Shown here: in pieces, positions 38,206-49,939 of the stretch
Position numbering within the stretch: the first letter of the stretch is position 1
Layout of the letters: each line of letters starts with the position of its first letter
Assembly: GCA_964036665.1 (NCBI GenBank)
Contig: OZ038528.1
Coordinates: 7,508,501 to 7,572,500, forward strand
DNA from: Gordius sp. MW1
Taxonomy: Eukaryota > Nematomorpha > Gordioida > Gordea > Gordiidae
Length of the DNA: 64,000 nucleotides
Direction: 5' to 3'
Position numbers and translations under genes: made by a program
Notes under the pieces: generated by a model
What the model saw: the letters and a program-made list of their open reading frames with translations, nothing else
The model's database searches: none
What the model was told of the DNA's origin: nothing

Positions 38206-39050
38206 TATTTATGTGTTATTCTCTACTTTATATGATATATTTAGGTGATTTCGATGTTTTACCTTTTATGCCATAACATTAGTAAGAATTTGACTTGGTC
38301 CTACTTTTAATGAAAATTTTCGTCTTATTTGAAACGTCAATTTTAAAAAGGCTTAGTGTTGGCCTAAATAGTCAAGTTTACATTATTTTATATGAAATGG
38401 AAAACACGCGCACTCAATCGGATAATGAGTAAAAGTGACCACACGGCACTGTAGGGAAATTCTTCGGTAATCTCTCTTTTAGTTTAATATATATGATTAG
38501 AGATGACACATCAGGGAGGAATTTTCAAATTTTTCGGTAATTTCCCTTTTAGTTATTTATATTATATATCATACATTATGCTTTTAAATGGCCTCTCACT
38601 ATACGAGTTTTCTTAATTTTTACATTATTTCCTATTTGATTTAAATAATTATTTATTACGTGAAGAAATTGTAGGAATTTTAATCTTTCTTAAATTATTT
38701 GAACTTTATGTTTGGAAAAATATCTATCAAAAGTTTCATTGTACAAAATGTGAAGATCCCTATTGGATTTAAAAAATCGCTATTAAGTAATTAAATTATC
38801 ATGCCTAGTATTTCTTGATTTTTTAATATCTATTTTTACGAAAGATGTATAGCAGCGAATTCACAACCCATAATTTGGTGAGAAGGAATGTGCAAAGAGA
38901 GTTAGAAAACGGGTTCCTAAATAATTTTGTCTAGATCTGGTATTATTTATAGGAACAACTGGTGAATGAAAAGTTCGCAAAATTGTGACAATAAGACCCA
39001 GCCTAAATCCAAGCCGCCTAAATCTTCCCCGTTATTAGGTTGGGTCATCT
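38206..39050. other. Intergenic AT-rich DNA
   Basis: No gene seen. A short direct repeat (TTTCCCTTTTAGTT-like, near 38470 and 38545) is present. Confidence 0.4.
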
Positions 39051-39191
39051 CAGTGGCATAGCCAGACGGGTGGGAAACGGGAAATCCCCCCCCCCGAAAA
39101 AAATATCTAATGTTTATTTTGTTTTTTAAATAATGTTACAAAAAAATTTTAAAATTTCCCCCCCCCAGACAAAATCATGGCTACGCGCCTG
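39051..39191. mobile_element. hAT MITE, CAGTGGC family
   Basis: Begins CAGTGGCATAGCCAG and ends CATGGCTACGCGCCTG, 141 bp, with a C run inside each end. Flanks GGTCATCT (39043-39050) and GGTCACCT (39192-39199) make an 8-bp duplication with one mismatch. Probably a deletion derivative of the 2395-3740 family. Confidence 0.82.
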
Positions 39192-39284
39192 GGTCACCTT
39201 CAGGTCTATAGAGGAAGATGTAGAAAAAAATTAGAGAGCTTTTGATGTTTATACAAACTATATAAGTACCATTCTCTAGAAAGA

Positions 39285-39475
39285 GAGGCGAATGATGTAA
39301 AACGAAAAGTATTGGACATGTACCGAGGAAGAGAGTAAGAGGACGACTTCATGCCACGTGGAAAGGGCAAGTCGACAAATTATGAAAATAAAAGAGATTA
39401 AGCAAGACATGGTAGTTACCCGGTCAAGATGGAAGAAACTCATCAAATGAAACCCCTCGACTGCGGGAACAAATA
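39285..39475 (+). mobile_element. LINE 3' coding fragment
   Basis: Across frame changes the plus strand reads like the region after a LINE reverse transcriptase (GRLHATWKGQVDKL, then VVTRSRWKKLI). It is short and very decayed. The match is to the general RTE-like tail, not to a specific family. Confidence 0.35.
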
Positions 39476-41030
39476 CTTGATAAGAAAAGATATATATAGC
39501 TTATATTAAATTTCTTGATTCAATCAATAAATTATTGGATCGTTTTGTTTTTAGTGTTAAAATTATGTATATTTATAGGTATCATTTCAAAATGTCACAT
39601 TTCAAAATGCAACTAAGCCACATCGTGAGATTCGCAATTACTCATTGCGCAAGCGCATAATTTCCATTGGGTAGTGTTTTAGGTCAGCGTTTTAGGGTTA
39701 GGTTTAGATGCACATCAAATTCCCTCCCCATTTGAGATTTAATTTTTCGTGATATTCGTGTGACATTTTGGACTGTGACATTTTGAACCCAAGACATATT
39801 TATATTCTTACATTGTCCACCCTTGCGTTGAAGGGGGGTACCAAAAAGGTAAAAATTTAGGTGGAAGGGGGGGGATGACATTAATAATTTTTTCAATGTT
39901 ATTTTCGTTAAATTTTAGGTATTCTCGATTTAAGAGGCATCTGCCCCTTCCTGATTACTACTATATAACAATTTTAAATTATGAATAACAATGGTCGCAA
40001 TTAAGAAACATTTATGTTTCGTGTCTAAAATTTAGCATGCAAATACGTGCTTTGGGATAACTATTCTGAATAATGTTACAAATAAATATAGCGCTCGAAT
40101 TTTCCATGTCTCTCGTTAAAAGCTAGTCACGTATTTTAAACTTTTTTCAGATTTTTAATAGAATAATTATACTAAACATATATTCAAATATTCATATAAT
40201 TTTGTAAAAGCCAAGGTTGTTTTTAAATATAAAAACGTGGCTAACAAATACTCTTATATAAGAGGCGCTATTTTAAATAAAATTTGTCTATAACATTAAC
40301 AAGATAAAACAACGGCATTCCTTAAGCGACTCGTAATATAGTTTGGATCTTTTATCATCTAAAAAATTGATTATTTCTTTACATAATAATGGATATTACA
40401 GTAAAAATGTACAATAATACATGAGTAGCAGGGGGGGGGGCGGCATTTTCCCACCCATAATTGCCCTTGGAATTAGAGACTATAAGTCGAAGGGGTAAAA
40501 TAGAAAACCATATTAATTTCAAGCGAATAGAGTCCTCACTAAATTTTTAGGAAATTTAAGACTTAATTAGCAAAAAATAGCTTGTTTTTAATTTCAAAAG
40601 TTTCTACCATTTGGGGGGAAGCGTTGAGAATATGTGGAACCTATCCATTCTTTAAACAATGCTAACTATGATATATATTTTGGTCTTTTCAGATTTGACT
40701 GTTTTGTTTTATCATGCAATAATATATAGTAATCACGTAAGCTAATTTAATAATTTTAAAATATTTTCTCGCTATTTTAAGCCTTATAACATAACACCTG
40801 TTGTTATATCGTATTCAAAATAGGCACGTATATAAATACCACGCATTCTAGGGTGTTTTTCTTATTCTTTATTCTAAACTTTGCACCTTTATTATAATTT
40901 TTTGTTTTAACATTTTGCCCTGTTTTTTTCTTATATTTGACTGTTTAGGAATTAGGATGGAACAAAAAATTTCAGTTAAATTAAAGAAAGTTTAAACCTT
41001 TTTCTCTATAAGCTAGAGGTCGCTGAAATA
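39476..41030. other. Intergenic AT-rich DNA with G-run relics
   Basis: No gene seen. Short G/C-run patches at about 39815-39880 and 40428-40445 look like worn hAT-MITE pieces. Confidence 0.35.
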
Positions 41031-41179
41031 GTGAATTGCGGCCGGCTATAACCGCACAAATATATTTTTTAACCGGCATTCAGCCCACAAATTTAACCAT
41101 GAGATTGCGCCGCACAAGGCCCGCACTAATAAAAAAACTTGCCCATAATGTTTAGAAAAAGTTAAACATATGGGTGAAA

Positions 41180-41345
41180 AAACTTTAAAAAAAATATAAA
41201 ATTAAAAAAATTTTACGGGTCCGGATCGGGCTTTGTATAAAATTAGCGGGCTGGGCCCGGGCTTATAGTTTGCAATTTTAAGGGGCCCGGGTCGGGCCGG
41301 GCTTTTAAATTTTTGTAACTTAAACAGGCCCGTTGCAGGTCTCTA
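41180..41345. mobile_element. hAT right end, CCCGG type
   Basis: Blocks of GGGCTGGGCCCGGGCTTA and GGGCCCGGGTCGGGCCGGGC lead to TAAACAGGCCCGTTGCAGGT and the terminal CTCTA. This is the inverse complement of the start at 25840. A possible worn left end (TAGAGGTCGCTG) lies near 41023, but no target duplication supports it. Confidence 0.68.
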
Positions 41346-41865
41346 ATCTATATTATGATTTAAACATTACAAATTTTTGTATAACTACTTAACTAAACAA
41401 AAAGGAGATAATCAGTATAATGGAAAGGGCTCTAAATAGGATTTTGATCCCTAAACGATGGGGAGAAGGGGGAGAGGGAATACGGGTTATGTTATAAAGA
41501 CATAACAATTATGAACGCCGGGGACGAATGGAAGTTCCCATATACCACCACAAGGTGACAGCGCTCTTGTTCCCCGTACCCACCACCATTCACTTCAAAA
41601 TTGTGTTGCAAAATGCCATGTAAAAAGTGGTTTCCTATTGTGTAATCGTTCTCCATTTTAAAAGTTAGATAGAATTACTATCCCATGCTAGGTAGGTGGT
41701 ACTATTAGAGCCAGGCAGGGAGGCAACTAAACGTGATATCGTGCTCTCTATGCTAAACAAATGTCCTGATAACTTCTAATTGTCAGATTCACTCCCCAGT
41801 CTGTCTTTCACTGATCCTTCCCTTCCCCACTTAAATCCTACGTTTTTATTGCTATACTATACAAC

Positions 41866-42551
41866 AGTGGTTCTTAACCTTTTTATACACGCGACCCCCC
41901 AAATATTTTATAATTTGTTTGCGGCTCCCATTTTTTTCATAATAATTTATATTTGTTATATTATCTATAATATATTGATTTTCTATTATTTTTTCATTTT
42001 ATTATATTAAACATAAAACACAACTTTATTATTTCAATATCTATTTAAATTTAAATAGATAATGAAATAATAATAACATAAAAACTTCATAAATAAACAT
42101 AAAAACAATGTTTAAAATAAAAAATATATGCAATCGGAAATATATTTAATGAGATTTCTGCTGCTGAACATCTTCAGGGAATTTGTTAATTCTTGGTTCA
42201 ATTGATTGTAATGCTATCCTCATGCAGGAATCTAGTCGCAATCGATTGCGTTTTTTAGTTTTTATATCCACCATAGTTGAGAAGCCTTTTTCACATAAAT
42301 ATGTACTAGCGAAAGGCATCAAATTTTGAATTGCTGCTGAAAATAATGGAGGATATTCTGCACGAATTTGTATCCAATGCGGCAAACTTTTAGTTTTAAA
42401 CAAAGATTTTAAATTACAATCATTTATTAATTCTAATAATGAATCTTAAGACAACGAGTTCGAATCCCCTGGTGAGTATTTTTCTAAAGCTTTTCTGAAT
42501 ATTTTTATTTTATTCTAAAAAAATTTGGCGACCCCAGGTTAAGAATCACTG
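41866..42551 (-). mobile_element. Internally deleted hAT transposon
   Basis: The ends CAGTGGTTCTTAACCTTTTT and AGGTTAAGAATCACTG are inverted repeats. An exact 8-bp target duplication, CTATACAA, is at 41858-41865 and 42552-42559. The 686-bp copy keeps only the last part of the transposase on the minus strand. Confidence 0.92.
42146..42403 (-). pseudogene. hAT transposase C-terminal (dimerisation) fragment
   Basis: The 85-codon frame contains HWIQIRAEYPPLFSAAIQNL, then FASTYLCEKGFSTMVDIKTK and KKRNRLRLDSCMRIALQSIE. This is the classic hAT C-terminal domain of the ZBED5/SCAND3-like group (YLCEKGFS, KTKKRNRL). The zinc finger and catalytic region are absent. It lies wholly inside the 41866-42551 element, so it is transposon debris and not a host gene. 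Confidence 0.9.
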
Positions 42552-42612
42552 CTATACAAAACAAACACTAAAACTAGTTAACAAACTTGGTGCTTCGCTT
42601 TCGTTACGCTTT

Positions 42613-42786
42613 ACATGGGCGTAGCCAAGGGGGGGGGGGGGGGTAAGGAAAAGTGGCTGCCCCCCTCTAAATCCAAAAATTTGTTGAAATTTATTTAAAT
42701 TATGGCTAAAATTTGAAAAAATGATCATTTTGCCCCTCCCTAAATCATTATTGCCCCCCTCTAATCCCAATGCTGGCTACGCCCAT
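42613..42786. mobile_element. hAT MITE, CATGGGCGTAGCC family
   Basis: Begins CATGGGCGTAGCCAAGGGG and ends TGGCTACGCCCAT. The flanks share TTTACA rather than a full 8-mer. The interior carries GCCCCCCTCTAAATCCAAA, also found in the 44879 copy. Confidence 0.78.
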
Positions 42787-43154
42787 TTACAATGTTAAAA
42801 TCTTACGTAGTTGATAAAATAACATCACTTCCATGAAAACTTGAATGTGTCATTCTCGCTAATTAACGATCATATTTAAATCTGAGTTTTTTTGTGATTT
42901 TGGTATATTTATTTGCTTAAACATTGATGGGTGTAGCGCTAAACCAAGATAAGATTTGGGTGAGTGCTCTCGCAAAACGAATGAGCAGACAGTAGACGGC
43001 CACCACGTTCATTAGATGCTTTAATCGATAATAAAAAATGAAACAAGATATACCTTATATAACGTAATGATTTTAGGTCGAAACGTCGTGTAATGTTGAT
43101 AGTATCAAAAGCGGCGCTGGTGTAATGGGAAAAATGCTTTGGGTTAGCCCTACC

Positions 43155-43210
43155 CATGGGCGTAGCCAGGTTTTGAATTAGGGGGGGGCAGATTAAAAAA
43201 AACGCCCATG
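43155..43210. mobile_element. Very short hAT MITE, CATGGGCGTAGCC family
   Basis: Only 56 bp from CATGGGCGTAGCCAGG to AAAACGCCCATG. Flanking 8-mers GCCCTACC and GCCGTACC differ at one site and look like a target duplication, so this is an internally deleted copy that still has both ends. Confidence 0.7.
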
Positions 43211-43795
43211 GCCGTACCCACCCTCCTAGTGGGATCTAAACGATTAGAATTAACACAATTATAGTTGAGGTTAGGTAATTATAGGTTTTGGTGAAAGCGC
43301 TGCAAAAATTCTTTAATTCGATGATAGTAGAGGCGGGGTATTTAAATTTTTCCAGAGCCAAGATAATTCCTAATACGACCTTGCCCGATAGTAATTTTTC
43401 TAACCCAATTTTAAGTAAAGTTTACTTTTTTAACATAATTGTATCACTACCCATTCTACTTGACCAAAAAATCTATAAAAATTGTTACCTTAATCGAGGG
43501 GAAAAATATCAAAACTATCCTTTTGCAAATCTTTGTTTAATTGAGAGTAAACAATGTACACTTTACTTCAAATTACTGTACAAACCCGATTCAAAATGAC
43601 AAAATTGTGTCATACATAGCTTAGAGGCCTGCCAATTTGCTATTAATCTACCCGAACCCAAACCGACAACACAATTTAGGCAAATTTTAAATAATTCTTT
43701 TTTGAAAATGTTCAAATTGATTTTTTTTTTTAAATTAAAAGTTTTATTCAGAAACAAATAATTATAATTATGATATACACGAATAAAAAATATAA

Positions 43796-44680
43796 AAACG
43801 CGCTATAACTAAACGGATGGCATTGATCCGTGTATGGAAATCGTGTTGGATTTAACGATTTCCATTTTGATCTTTTGCCTGATAAAAAAGTATTCTTTGG
43901 AATCGTGAGTAATGGAGGTTATATATTTTAAAATTTGTTTTAGGATTTGGCTGCCCTCGGGACCTAAGTTACCGAGGGTCGAGCTACTACTGGTACGAAA
44001 ATAATATTGTTTAGGTATTTGTATTTATCCTCCTTCTTTCTCTCAGTAGAAGAGATGAGGTCGGGCGAGGCGTTAGATTTGGCGAATACGTCCACTGCAG
44101 TGAAGTCCCAGCAGGCGTTTAGGCCACGAGCCCACGGGATGATTGTTACTCCATCGGGTCTTTTCCCGTCTGTGGAGCTTAGGCCAGTGGGTTCTATTGT
44201 ATTGGGAAAGCCGGCTTTCTTCAAAGATTGTCCGATTATTTTATTTATTGTGGCATGACGGGGATGCCGCCCCTTGCTGTATTGGCAGTGTAGAGGATGA
44301 TGGCCGTTTGCAAGAACGGGTTGGCGGCAGAGGTCGCAGTTGAATGGGGACACAATGTCGCAGCCGCGGCGTAGGCCTACAGCTATTCGGAATTCCTCGC
44401 CCGACAGGTGTAACCCTAGGTTTTGGCTTGGTAGGGCCTCGAGCCATTTGTAACCCCCGGAGGATGCCCAATTGAAGTGGAGATTTCCCAAAGATAGGTT
44501 GTTCGAAGTGAGGTAAGCTACGGAACGTGCTATCAGTGGTAAGTCCCATTCCTTTTGGGTGGTTCCATTTGGGTGAGTAGCGGAATCCAGTTTGAGGTCT
44601 TCCCACGCCTGAAGGGCACTGTCGAGGTGCGGGTCTTGGGTTTGAGTGATTTGCTTGATTAACTCATCCGTTGATTGTCA
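43796..44680 (-). mobile_element. R2/Hero-like LINE, 3' fragment (copy A)
   Basis: The minus-strand frame 44491-43964 encodes the C-terminal part of an RLE-type LINE: WLEALPSQNLGLHLSGEEFR, IAVGLRRGCDIVSPFNCDLC, a C-x2-C...HH...C zinc-like group (CDLCRQPVLANGHHPLHC), and KRPDGVTIIPW followed by CWDF. The last resembles the PD...D endonuclease motif of R2-type elements. An upstream extension reaches about 44680, where the copy is 5'-truncated. The 3' tail (GGATGGCATTGATCCGTGTA) is shared with copy B at about 49371. The clade is inferred from motif order only. Confidence 0.78.
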
Positions 44681-44878
44681 TTAATAGATTATTTAAACAT
44701 GGATAAAATTGATATGTAAACAACGAATGAATAACCCTATTTATTTTGCTAAAATTTATTTAATTTAAATATTTGAATTTAATAACCAAGCTATAAGATT
44801 ATATTTAAATATTTTTGTTTGACAATTGAAATTAACACTTTTGTTAAACTATTCCCTGTTTTCAGGTTCCAATGGCTA

Positions 44879-45042
44879 CATGGGCATAGTCATGGGAGTG
44901 GGGGGGCAGAAAGGGGCGGCTGCCCCCTCTAAATCCAAAAATTTGTTAAAATTTATAAAAATTATGGTTAAAATGTTTAAAAATGTGTATTTTGCCCCTC
45001 CCTAAATCATTATTGCCTCCCCCAATGCTGGCTACCCCCATG
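44879..45042. mobile_element. hAT MITE, CATGGGCGTAGCC family
   Basis: Begins CATGGGCATAGTCATGGG and ends GCTGGCTACCCCCATG. It has an exact 8-bp target duplication, AATGGCTA, at 44871-44878 and 45043-45050. Confidence 0.88.
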
Positions 45043-45134
45043 AATGGCTATAACAAAATATATTCAAAAAAACTGAGGACAAAACTTTACAAAAGTGAAC
45101 ATCATATAATTTAAAAGGAGAGAAGAGGCTGAAT

Positions 45135-45314
45135 CATGGGCGTAGCCAGGTTTTGGATTAGGGGGGAGGGCGAAACGTTTGAAAGTTCAATTATAGGGGG
45201 GGGGGGCAAAACGTAATTTTTTTTTAATTTTTAAGGGTTTTTGCATTGAAATTCTTTTTTCTATTTAGGAAAGAGGCGGCCGCCCTTGCCCCCCCCCCCT
45301 TGGCTACGCCCATG
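45135..45314. mobile_element. hAT MITE, CATGGGCGTAGCC family
   Basis: Begins CATGGGCGTAGCCAGG and ends TTGGCTACGCCCATG. It has an exact 8-bp target duplication, GGCTGAAT, at 45127-45134 and 45315-45322. The interior has G runs on the left and C runs on the right around GTTTTTGCATTGAAATTC. Confidence 0.92.
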
Positions 45315-45948
45315 GGCTGAATTGAAAAGCTATTACGAACATTTATCTTTTAAATAAAGATTGGTTTATTTTAAATAAACTATTTTTTAATGGTTTGATG
45401 GCTATGGTTTGCTTTGAGCGAGCTCGGGCTTTAGGAGCCCCTGCTATTAATAATTCTTTGTCCGAGGGTTTGGGTCACCGGTGGCTTTATGAATTAAAAT
45501 TCTACAACGTATATAGAAACTGCAGATATAAAAAAGAATAAAAATTTTTACCCTAGAAAAGCTATGGCTAAAAATGGTTTACCAAAATATGTTAGATAAA
45601 TGCTTGCTCATAAAATTCAAATTGTATTAAATCAATAAATTTATCAACCAAACATAGCGTATATCAATGGAGCTATAGCTCTTTTCACTTCAAAAGTAAA
45701 CACTTAAAATGAATTAAAAAAAGCAAATTAATTTAATGAATTATTATCAGGGTAATAGCAATTTTTACTTTTAATTATAACGCTCAGTGCTTCTGACGGT
45801 GACGGGTTTTTGTAAATTCTAATCTCAAAAGTTTAACATTAGAATATAATGTTAATAACTTTTGAAATTTTAATTTAGAAAATGTAAGAGATTTGGTATT
45901 TTATATCACTAACAGACTAAAGCTTGGGCAGGTGTGTAGGTTTGCAAG

Positions 45949-46095
45949 CATGGGCGTAGCTAGGTTTTGGATTGAGGGGGGGGGGGGGGCAAAACGTTTA
46001 AAAGTTCAATTAAGAGGGGCAAAACGTAAATTTTTTTAATATTTTTTCTCGTCATTTAGGGGTGGAGCGCCGCCCCCCCCCCGGGTTCACCCATG
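45949..46095. mobile_element. hAT MITE, CATGGGCGTAGCC family
   Basis: Begins CATGGGCGTAGCTAGG and ends GGGTTCACCCATG. It has an exact 8-bp target duplication, TTTGCAAG, at 45941-45948 and 46096-46103. Confidence 0.9.
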
Positions 46096-46103
46096 TTTGC
46101 AAG

Positions 46104-47223
46104 CTTAATCAAATCCTTATATTTTCTTTTGGTATCATAATTTTTTATCCAAAAATCATCGAGAGTTTTTAAATTGGTCGTTAAAGTGTTGGCCATATAA
46201 TTTATACTTAGCGTAAGTTTTCTTCTTTCTATATATATATATCTAATTATTTTTTATAGTTCTGACTATTATTTAGAAACTCAAAAAACACGGTCCGCTG
46301 CCCGAACTGGCCCACGTGTCGTGAATTTAAATTTGGAGCAGGCACCATAACAAGATTCGGGTGATTCTTGCTGAATGATATTAATGTATTATATCTTTTT
46401 CGTGTTTTGTATTATCCTAATTCCTATCCAAAAAATATGAAATTAACATAAATTTTTTTAAAAAATATAAGGATATAACGTTAAAAATTATAAAAATCAT
46501 TTAGAAACGAGCAATTTGAGCAGCTCAAATAATTCGGGCATGACTGGGTGGACTCATACAAGGGTTAAGGGGGAAGCTTTATAAAATCGAATCGAGCCAG
46601 GTTTGGGTAAAATTTTTCGACCACTGATTTGCATTTTATTACAAATTAAAATAAATAACTTTGTTTAAACTAATGTCATTAATGTGAGGATTATTTTTAA
46701 AATATTTTCAAGCCGGGCGTCTCCAAAAACTCAGGTACGGCGGTGCGGATAGTAACAAGAGGGGACAATTTTAAAAATGGACCCGATTTTTCATAATTAC
46801 ATGGCTAATATTTTGCTGACATAGTAATTTTTTGTTTATGCCTTATATTTAGATAAATGATAAATAAGAACCAATTTTAGCTTTAAAACTATGAGCATTT
46901 GAATGTTCGTCTAAAAATTTCAAGAAGAAATAATATAGAAACGTACAAATGGCCTAAGTTTAAATTTAAAAAGGAGAGCGAAAAGCAAATTTGTAGAGGT
47001 GAAGCTGCGCGCATTTTTTACAAACCGCCAGGGGTGTTCCACTACAACTAATCATTGTAAATGTTAAGTTTTACTGCAACATAATAATGGCGCATAAACC
47101 TAGACAGATGCGTTCGTTTATTCAAACCATTAGTGATCAGTCAACCAACCACACATGGAAATTTTGTAAAAAGGTTTTTGTGAAACAAATATAAAAAGAT
47201 TACAAATTGTGAAAAACATGCAT
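46104..47223. other. Intergenic AT-rich DNA downstream of alpha-tubulin
   Basis: No gene recognised. A short GC patch at about 46715-46760 may be repeat debris. Confidence 0.4.
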
Positions 47224-47229
47224 TTTATT
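47224..47229 (-). promoter_or_regulatory. Candidate polyadenylation signal for alpha-tubulin
   Basis: TTTATT on the plus strand reads AATAAA on the minus strand, about 256 nt past the tubulin stop. Confidence 0.35.
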
Positions 47230-47484
47230 ATATAAATATAAAAAACATATATTAAAAATTTAGCAAATATATCTAAATGACGACATATACTTAAATCAGG
47301 TCATATAAAAGCTATCAGACATCACAATACACAAATATACAAAAGTATGGGGTGGTAGGTATATAAATATGGGTAAAAATGCAGTTAGCTTTTTTTAATT
47401 TACTTAAGAGATTATACTTTAGCATCTTAAAATGGTGAGTAAATTAATGCCCTTAAAAATGAGTATGGAGGATTGATATGCAGG

Positions 47485-48985
<1,501 letters not shown>

Positions 48986-49350
48986 TATAAGAATAATTGA
49001 TATAAAAAGCACACAATATGACGGAAGTAAGGCGCAGTAATTTAAGAGGGTTAAATTTTAATTCAGCGGTTAATTTGATAAAACAGTATGTTGCATAGTA
49101 TATTAAATCTAAAAAATATGAAGATATTAAATTTTATTTAAAACCTAAAAGCATTCAATTATTAAAATCATTCATAATTTCAAGCCAATTGTATTTTTTC
49201 TTTAAGGCAATTAAACTAATTTTGAATATTGTTTACCGCAATTTATATATATATATATTTTTGTGTAAATAAATGTACGTTTTATTTAAATTAATTAATA
49301 AAAGTATCACATAGGTAACATACATTGGTAAATAAAATACTACAAAAGAA
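48986..49350. other. Alpha-tubulin upstream flank
   Basis: The promoter should lie here, on the minus strand. A short TATATATATA run sits at about 49243-49257. No specific element can be assigned. Confidence 0.3.
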
Positions 49351-49717
49351 AACGCGTTCAAAACTAATTGGATGGCATTGATCCGTGTATGGAAATAGTG
49401 TTGGATTCGACGATTTCCATAGTGAGCTTTTGCCTGATGTAGAAGTATTAGTTCTAAAGAAGAATTCGTCATCGCTTTCCCGATTTGTTTGAGGAAAGCG
49501 ATAGTAGTAGACACTACGGGGATAAAAACTGTATCGGTGAGAGTGGAATATTTTTCGGCCTTTTCCTCTCTGCCTTGATTTTAAGGTCAGGGGAAGAGTT
49601 TGAGGGGGCTAAAATGTCGACCGTAGTAAAATCCCACGTGAGATTTAGACCGCGGGACCAAGGTATGAGCGTTAGCCCGTCTGGTCATTTTCCGTCGGCC
49701 GTACTGAGGCCGACAGG
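49351..49717 (-). mobile_element. R2/Hero-like LINE copy B, 3' part
   Basis: The minus strand encodes the end of the same protein family as copy A: a PDG...LIPW...WDFTTVD region, then a lysine/glutamate-rich segment. It shares the 3' tail GGATGGCATTGATCCGTGTA. The hAT transposon at 49726 cuts it, and the upstream part resumes at 52861. Confidence 0.8.
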
Positions 49718-49939
49718 CTCTAGGGCAGGGGTAGGCAACGCGGCGCCCGCCGGCGCCATGGCGCCCCTGATCAATTTTTAATGCGCCCTCGCTGGACTAA
49801 TGTAAATATATAATATGAGCGTATCTAATAACACGCACGTATTTTTTGTTAGTGTGTGATCGTATTTCGAGTAGACCACGCGTAGACCGTGCATTTAAAT
49901 TACCAAGTAATCCAAAATAATTCTTATCTTTTAAAACCC

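Noticed and set aside
42450-42475. GAGTTCGAATCCCCTGG, tRNA B-box-like
   Set aside because: No A-box or cloverleaf could be drawn upstream; it lies inside a hAT element.
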